Positions 60,876 through 64,000 of a stretch of 64,000 nucleotides of DNA are shown piece after piece. A program made the position numbers and the translations under genes. Origin of the DNA: Streptomyces sp. B1I3 (GTDB lineage: Bacteria; Actinomycetota; Actinomycetes; Streptomycetales; Streptomycetaceae); assembly GCF_030816615.1 (NCBI RefSeq), contig NZ_JAUSYD010000001.1, forward strand, positions 1,488,001-1,552,000. The letters run 5' to 3'. How positions within the stretch are numbered: the first letter of the stretch is position 1; every line of letters starts with the position of its first letter. The notes under the pieces were generated by a model. It was not told where the DNA came from, did not search any database, and saw nothing but the letters and a program-made list of their open reading frames with translations.

Positions 60876-62246
60876 TCAGCCGCCGTAGAGGTCGGTCAGG
60901 TCGATGCCCGTGGTGCTCGCCGGGCCGCCGAGCCTGACCTGGTGGTCCAGGCCGACGAACTTGCCACCCGACTGCCAGAGGGCGGGCTTGAGCATCGCGT
61001 ACTTGGCCTCGTCCCAGGTCGCCCAGTCGTAACCCAGCAGGCCGCCCGTGTCGCCGGAGTTCGGGTTGATGCACCAGAACGTCTGGTGGATGCCGTTCTC
61101 CACGATCAGGTCGCGCAACGCCGTCATCCACTTCTGGTTCGGGCCGTTGTCGAGGTGCCCGCCCCACTCGCCGATGAACAGCGGCGCGGTGCCGTTCTTG
61201 TGCAGGTAGAGCCAGTTCGGGCCCCAGACGTCACGTTCCAGTGTGCTGCGGTTCCACTCGCCCTGGAACCAGGGCTGCTGGTAGACGAGGGGGCCGTAGT
61301 CGTGCGGGGAGTAGACCAACTGGTCCTGCTGTGCGCCGAGGTTCACGGGGTGGTCCCTGGCTCCGCGCAGGTTCCCGCCCCACCACATCCCGTGGTAGTC
61401 CGTGGCCGCCGTGGAGGACCAGTTCGCACCGTCCTTGGGATAGATCTCGATGCCCTCGCACAGGACGAGGACGTTCGGGTTGACGGCGAGGATCCGCTTG
61501 CCGGCGGTCTCACAGGTGTACTTGAAGTTGTCCTGGTCGCTGGAGCCGTCCCACTTGGCCCGCGGGCTCTCGGACTGCTTTCCGTGCGGCTCGTTCTTGA
61601 TGTCCATCGCGACGAGGGTGTCGTCGTTCCGGTAACGGGCGGTGACCCACTCCCAGGCCGAGTAGAACTGCTCGGTGGTGATCGCACCCTTCCACCACAC
61701 GGGGTACACATGGCCGGAGTTGTCGGCCTCCGCACTGTGGACGTCGAGCATCACCTTGATGCCGTACTTCTTGGCCACGGCGAGGAAGGCGTCGAACACC
61801 TGCAGGGTCGTCCTGTCCTTGAGCTCCGGGTTGGCCCAGGTGTTGACGGCGCTGGAGACGGCCGCCTGTCCGTTCTTCCACTCCAGCAGGAGCTGGGTGG
61901 AGATCGGCACACGGACGATGTTGATCCCCCGCTCCGCCATCTGCCGTGTGATCGTGTCGAGGTTGGCGGACCAGAGACCGTGGAAGACCCGCTCGGTCGC
62001 GTTGAAACCGAACCAGTTGGCGCCGGTGAGCCAGACCCGGTTGCCCTGCTCGTCGACGATGCGGTTGCCCTCGGTGTGGAGCCAGTCGTCGCCGTCGGCG
62101 GCCGCCGCGGGGGCCACCGGCACGGGCGCCGGTGCGACCGTCGCCGCCCGGGCGGTCGTCGGGCCGGACAGGGTCATCAGCACCGCGGTCGCCGTCACGG
62201 CCGCGCCGAGGGCCGCGCCCAGCCGCTTTCTCATGGGTGACTTCAT
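60876..62246 (-). CDS. Secreted GH5 endoglucanase (cellulase)
   Basis: 456 residues. Signal peptide (KRLGAALGAAVTATAVLMTL, cleaved near ARA), short Pro/Ala linker, and a GH5 catalytic domain: acid/base Glu in MDIKNEPHG, nucleophile Glu in LFIGEWGGHLDNG, plus YHGMWWGGNL and SPHDYGPLVYQQPWF typical of bacterial cellulases. No cellulose-binding module. ATG 62246 has AAAGG upstream; a second ATG at 62234 is possible. A CebR-type operator lies about 40 bases upstream, so expression should respond to cello-oligosaccharides. Confidence 0.93.
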   Translation of the reverse strand: MKSPMRKRLGAALGAAVTATAVLMTLSGPTTARAATVAPAPVPVAPAAAADGDDWLHTEGNRIVDEQGNRVWLTGANWFGFNATERVFHGLWSANLDTITRQMAERGINIVRVPISTQLLLEWKNGQAAVSSAVNTWANPELKDRTTLQVFDAFLAVAKKYGIKVMLDVHSAEADNSGHVYPVWWKGAITTEQFYSAWEWVTARYRNDDTLVAMDIKNEPHGKQSESPRAKWDGSSDQDNFKYTCETAGKRILAVNPNVLVLCEGIEIYPKDGANWSSTAATDYHGMWWGGNLRGARDHPVNLGAQQDQLVYSPHDYGPLVYQQPWFQGEWNRSTLERDVWGPNWLYLHKNGTAPLFIGEWGGHLDNGPNQKWMTALRDLIVENGIHQTFWCINPNSGDTGGLLGYDWATWDEAKYAMLKPALWQSGGKFVGLDHQVRLGGPASTTGIDLTDLYGG

Positions 62247-62286
62247 CCGTCGTCGCCTTTCAGGGGGTAAGGCAGGCAGAGGATCT

Positions 62287-62300
62287 TGGGAGCGCTCCCA
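62287..62300. promoter_or_regulatory. CebR-type operator
   Basis: TGGGAGCGCTCCCA, a perfect 14-base palindrome identical to the consensus CebR box of Streptomyces cellulose-utilisation genes. It lies 41 bases upstream of the GH5 start codon. Confidence 0.9.
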
Positions 62301-62474
62301 TTCGTTGCTCACATGAAGCCAGCGGGACGGATGCACTGTCAATGGGCATGTCAATCTTCACTTCTTGAAGTGACGTGCGGGCCGGACGGACGGCCCGGGA
62401 CGCGACCGGCGCCGTGCGGGGCGGCCGGGGACACGACCCTCGGTGACCCCATGCGCACCGGGGTGGCCGACGTC

Positions 62475-63257
62475 TCAACCGCGCTCGCGGAGATACGCCT
62501 CCAGGTACGCCCCCAGCTCCGCGGCCCCGGTCAGCATCGCCCGCCCACGGGCGGACAGCCGGCCGCGCCAGTCTCCCAGTGCGGCCTCCAGCGGCTCCAG
62601 CCCGCCGGCCGCCCGCACCTGGGTGATCAGCGGGGCGATCCGCTCCAGCGGGTAACCGCCGCGCCTGAGCTGGTGGGCCAGCCGGGCGTCCCGTACGTCG
62701 GCCGCGCTGTAGACGCGGTACCCGGTCCGCGGGTCGCGGCGCGGGCTCACCAGCCCGGCGCGCTCCCAGGCGCGCAGCGTCGCGGGCCGGATGCCGAGCT
62801 GTCCCGCCAGTGGCCCGATGAACGTGCCGGCCGGCCCGGCCGCCCCGGCCGGCTCGGACCCCGCCCCGGCCGGCTCGGATCCCGCCCCGGCCTCGGTCGC
62901 CGCGAGAGGTCCCAGGTCGCGCAGGGCGCTCTCGACGGCCTGGAGGGTTCCCCGGTCGTCGAGGAGCTGGACATGGCTCTCGTCGATGAGGCGGAACGCC
63001 TCGTCGACCGCATCCCGGTTCACGGCCCGCATGATCGACGTCGCCGTCCGGTGGCCGTGGCCGGGCACCAGGGCGAGGAACGCGCGCAGGGCTTGCGCGT
63101 GCAGCGAGGTGTAGGTGCGGTAGCCGTGGGGTGTGCGACCGGCTTCCGGAAGGATGCCGAACTCCTCGTAGTTCCTGACGGCTTGCGTGGACAGCCCGTG
63201 CGCGCGTGCCAGATCGACCGGCCGTAGTCTCTCGCCGTGTTGAAGCTTTTTCCCCAT
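62475..63257 (-). CDS. Double-MerR-domain (TioE-like) transcriptional regulator
   Basis: 260 residues with two MerR-type helix-turn-helix domains. The first is at about 10-60 (RPVDLARAHGLSTQAVRNYE, FGILPEAGRTPHGYRTYT); the second at about 145-200 (GQLGIRPATLRAWERAGLVS, PRRDPRTGYRVYSAADVRDA). They are joined by a linker with a tandem GAGSEPA repeat, encoded by a short duplicated DNA segment near 62850-62890. Divergent from the erythromycin-esterase-like gene, which it probably controls. Confidence 0.9.
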   Translation of the reverse strand: MGKKLQHGERLRPVDLARAHGLSTQAVRNYEEFGILPEAGRTPHGYRTYTSLHAQALRAFLALVPGHGHRTATSIMRAVNRDAVDEAFRLIDESHVQLLDDRGTLQAVESALRDLGPLAATEAGAGSEPAGAGSEPAGAAGPAGTFIGPLAGQLGIRPATLRAWERAGLVSPRRDPRTGYRVYSAADVRDARLAHQLRRGGYPLERIAPLITQVRAAGGLEPLEAALGDWRGRLSARGRAMLTGAAELGAYLEAYLRERG

Positions 63258-63296
63258 GGGCCCCGACGGTATCGCAGGAAAGTCTCAACCGAGTCT

Positions 63297-63312
63297 TCAA
63301 CGATACCGTTGA
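63297..63312. promoter_or_regulatory. Candidate MerR operator
   Basis: TCAACG-ATAC-CGTTGA: perfect 6-base arms with a 4-base centre, lying immediately before the ATG at 63317 in the 59-base divergent gap. The transcript to the right must be leaderless or nearly so. Confidence 0.5.
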
Positions 63313-63316
63313 GGGT

Positions 63317-64000
63317 ATGGCTACTGACATCAAGCGCACCACCTCTGCCGTCGAGGCTGCCGCCGTCATGAGGCTGCTCCCGTCCCGGCCCCGGCTGCTC
63401 GCCCTGGGCGAGCCCACCCACGGAGAGGACGCTCTGCTCGAGCTGCGCAACGAGCTCTTCCGGCAGCTCGTCGAACAGGAGGGTTACGGGACGATAGCGA
63501 TCGAGAGCGACTGCATGACGGGCCTGATCGTGGACGACTACGTCACCTCGGGCACGGGCACCCTCGACGAGGTCATGGAGCACGGATTCAGCCACGGCTG
63601 GGGTGCCTCCACCGCCAACCGCGAGCTCGTGCGCTGGATGCGCGCCCACAACGAGGAGCGGCCCGCATCCGAGCGGATCCGCTTCGCCGGCTTCGACGGC
63701 CCCTTGGAGATCACCGGCGCCGCGAGCCCGGGACAGGCCCTCACCGCACTCCACGGCCACCTCTCGGCCCAGGTGGACGCGGACCTGCTCCCGTGCACCA
63801 CCGAAACGCTCGAGCGCCTGCTCGGCACGGACGACCGGTGGACCGAGCCCGCGGCGATGACGGACCCGTCCCGGTCCGTCGGGCAGTCGGCCGAAGCCGG
63901 GGAACTGCGGTTGCTCGCCGACGACCTGGTGGCGTTGCTCGACGCGCAGACGCCGCACCTGATCACGGCGACCTCACGGGAGGAACGGGATCGGGCGCGT
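63317..64000 (+). CDS. Erythromycin esterase family protein (3' end outside window)
   Basis: 228 codons visible, open to the window edge. EreA/B-like fold: LLALGEPTHGEDALLELRNE (the catalytic His segment), GTIAIESDCMTGLIVDDYV, and FSHGWGASTANRELVRWMRA. Full members are about 400 residues. Streptomyces homologues are mostly uncharacterised hydrolases, and macrolide resistance cannot be assumed. Divergent from the double-MerR gene, an arrangement known for TioE-type regulators with their resistance or esterase gene. Confidence 0.85.
   Translation, partial: MATDIKRTTSAVEAAAVMRLLPSRPRLLALGEPTHGEDALLELRNELFRQLVEQEGYGTIAIESDCMTGLIVDDYVTSGTGTLDEVMEHGFSHGWGASTANRELVRWMRAHNEERPASERIRFAGFDGPLEITGAASPGQALTALHGHLSAQVDADLLPCTTETLERLLGTDDRWTEPAAMTDPSRSVGQSAEAGELRLLADDLVALLDAQTPHLITATSREERDRAR

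Noticed and set aside
1..64000. tRNA, rRNA, CRISPR arrays
   Set aside because: No tRNA-like cloverleaf with CCA-side sequence, no rRNA segments and no regularly spaced repeats were noticed on reading; a tRNAscan/CRISPR search would settle it.

Overview
The window is typical Streptomyces chromosome: very high GC with strong third-position bias, GTG/ATG starts after GGAGG-type ribosome sites, many 1-8 base gene overlaps, and rare TTA codons confined to accessory genes. No rRNA, tRNA or CRISPR array was seen. Both edge genes are cut by the window (an LD-carboxypeptidase at the left, an erythromycin-esterase-like protein at the right).

Left flank (1-15.7 kb): a coupled operon of four peptidases (S66, S9, M20, M55) on the minus strand; an aldo/keto reductase divergent from a LysR regulator; a GH18-like lipoprotein; a three-gene plus-strand operon resembling the MatAB poly-N-acetylglucosamine system (small membrane protein, fused deacetylase-glycosyltransferase, membrane O-acyltransferase); a DHA2 exporter fused to three carboxypeptidase-regulatory-like repeats; and an SRPBCC protein.

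Island (about 16.1-42.5 kb): a radical-SAM gene of the Rv2578c type, preceded by a LexA-like box, starts at 15695, breaks off at codon ~137 and resumes at 42489 at the matching codon. About 26.4 kb lies between the halves, flanked by an imperfect 14-bp direct repeat. The left third of the island is a graveyard of transposase remnants (ISKra4-, IS1380-, IS5/IS4- and IS3-like) and broken genes, with intact MOSC, cysteine-desulfurase-like, M28-like (active site degenerate), FMN-binding and TetR genes. The right part is a compact biosynthetic gene cluster: a SARP/NB-ARC activator (26456-28156, +) converges on a nine-gene operon (41238 to 28225, -). The operon encodes a heme-oxygenase-like diiron enzyme, a 2OG-Fe dioxygenase, a DapF homologue with both catalytic cysteines changed to serine, a fold-type-I PLP enzyme, NRPS C-A-T, a divergent SHMT, NRPS A-T, a thioesterase and an MFS exporter. 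The likely logic is that the four or five tailoring enzymes make an unusual amino acid, two adenylation domains assemble a short (probably di-) peptide, the thioesterase releases it and the MFS protein exports it. TTA codons in the SARP gene and in the first operon gene predict bldA control. I do not recognise the product; this cluster is the best candidate for an undescribed system. A truncated ISAs1-family transposase closes the island.

Right flank (43.3-64 kb): a secreted tripeptidyl-aminopeptidase-like hydrolase; a HEAT-repeat protein; a two-domain 3-hydroxybutyryl-CoA dehydrogenase; a TetR regulator; a membrane-anchored Mrr-like nuclease; a GNAT protein; then the ethylmalonyl-CoA pathway operon (crotonyl-CoA carboxylase/reductase, ethylmalonyl-CoA mutase, CitE-like lyase, MaoC hydratase, acyl-CoA dehydrogenase), followed by psd and pssA and a strong terminator. 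After that come a PAS/GAF-PP2C phosphatase, a secreted GH5 cellulase with a perfect CebR-type operator, and a double-MerR regulator divergent from the erythromycin-esterase-like gene.
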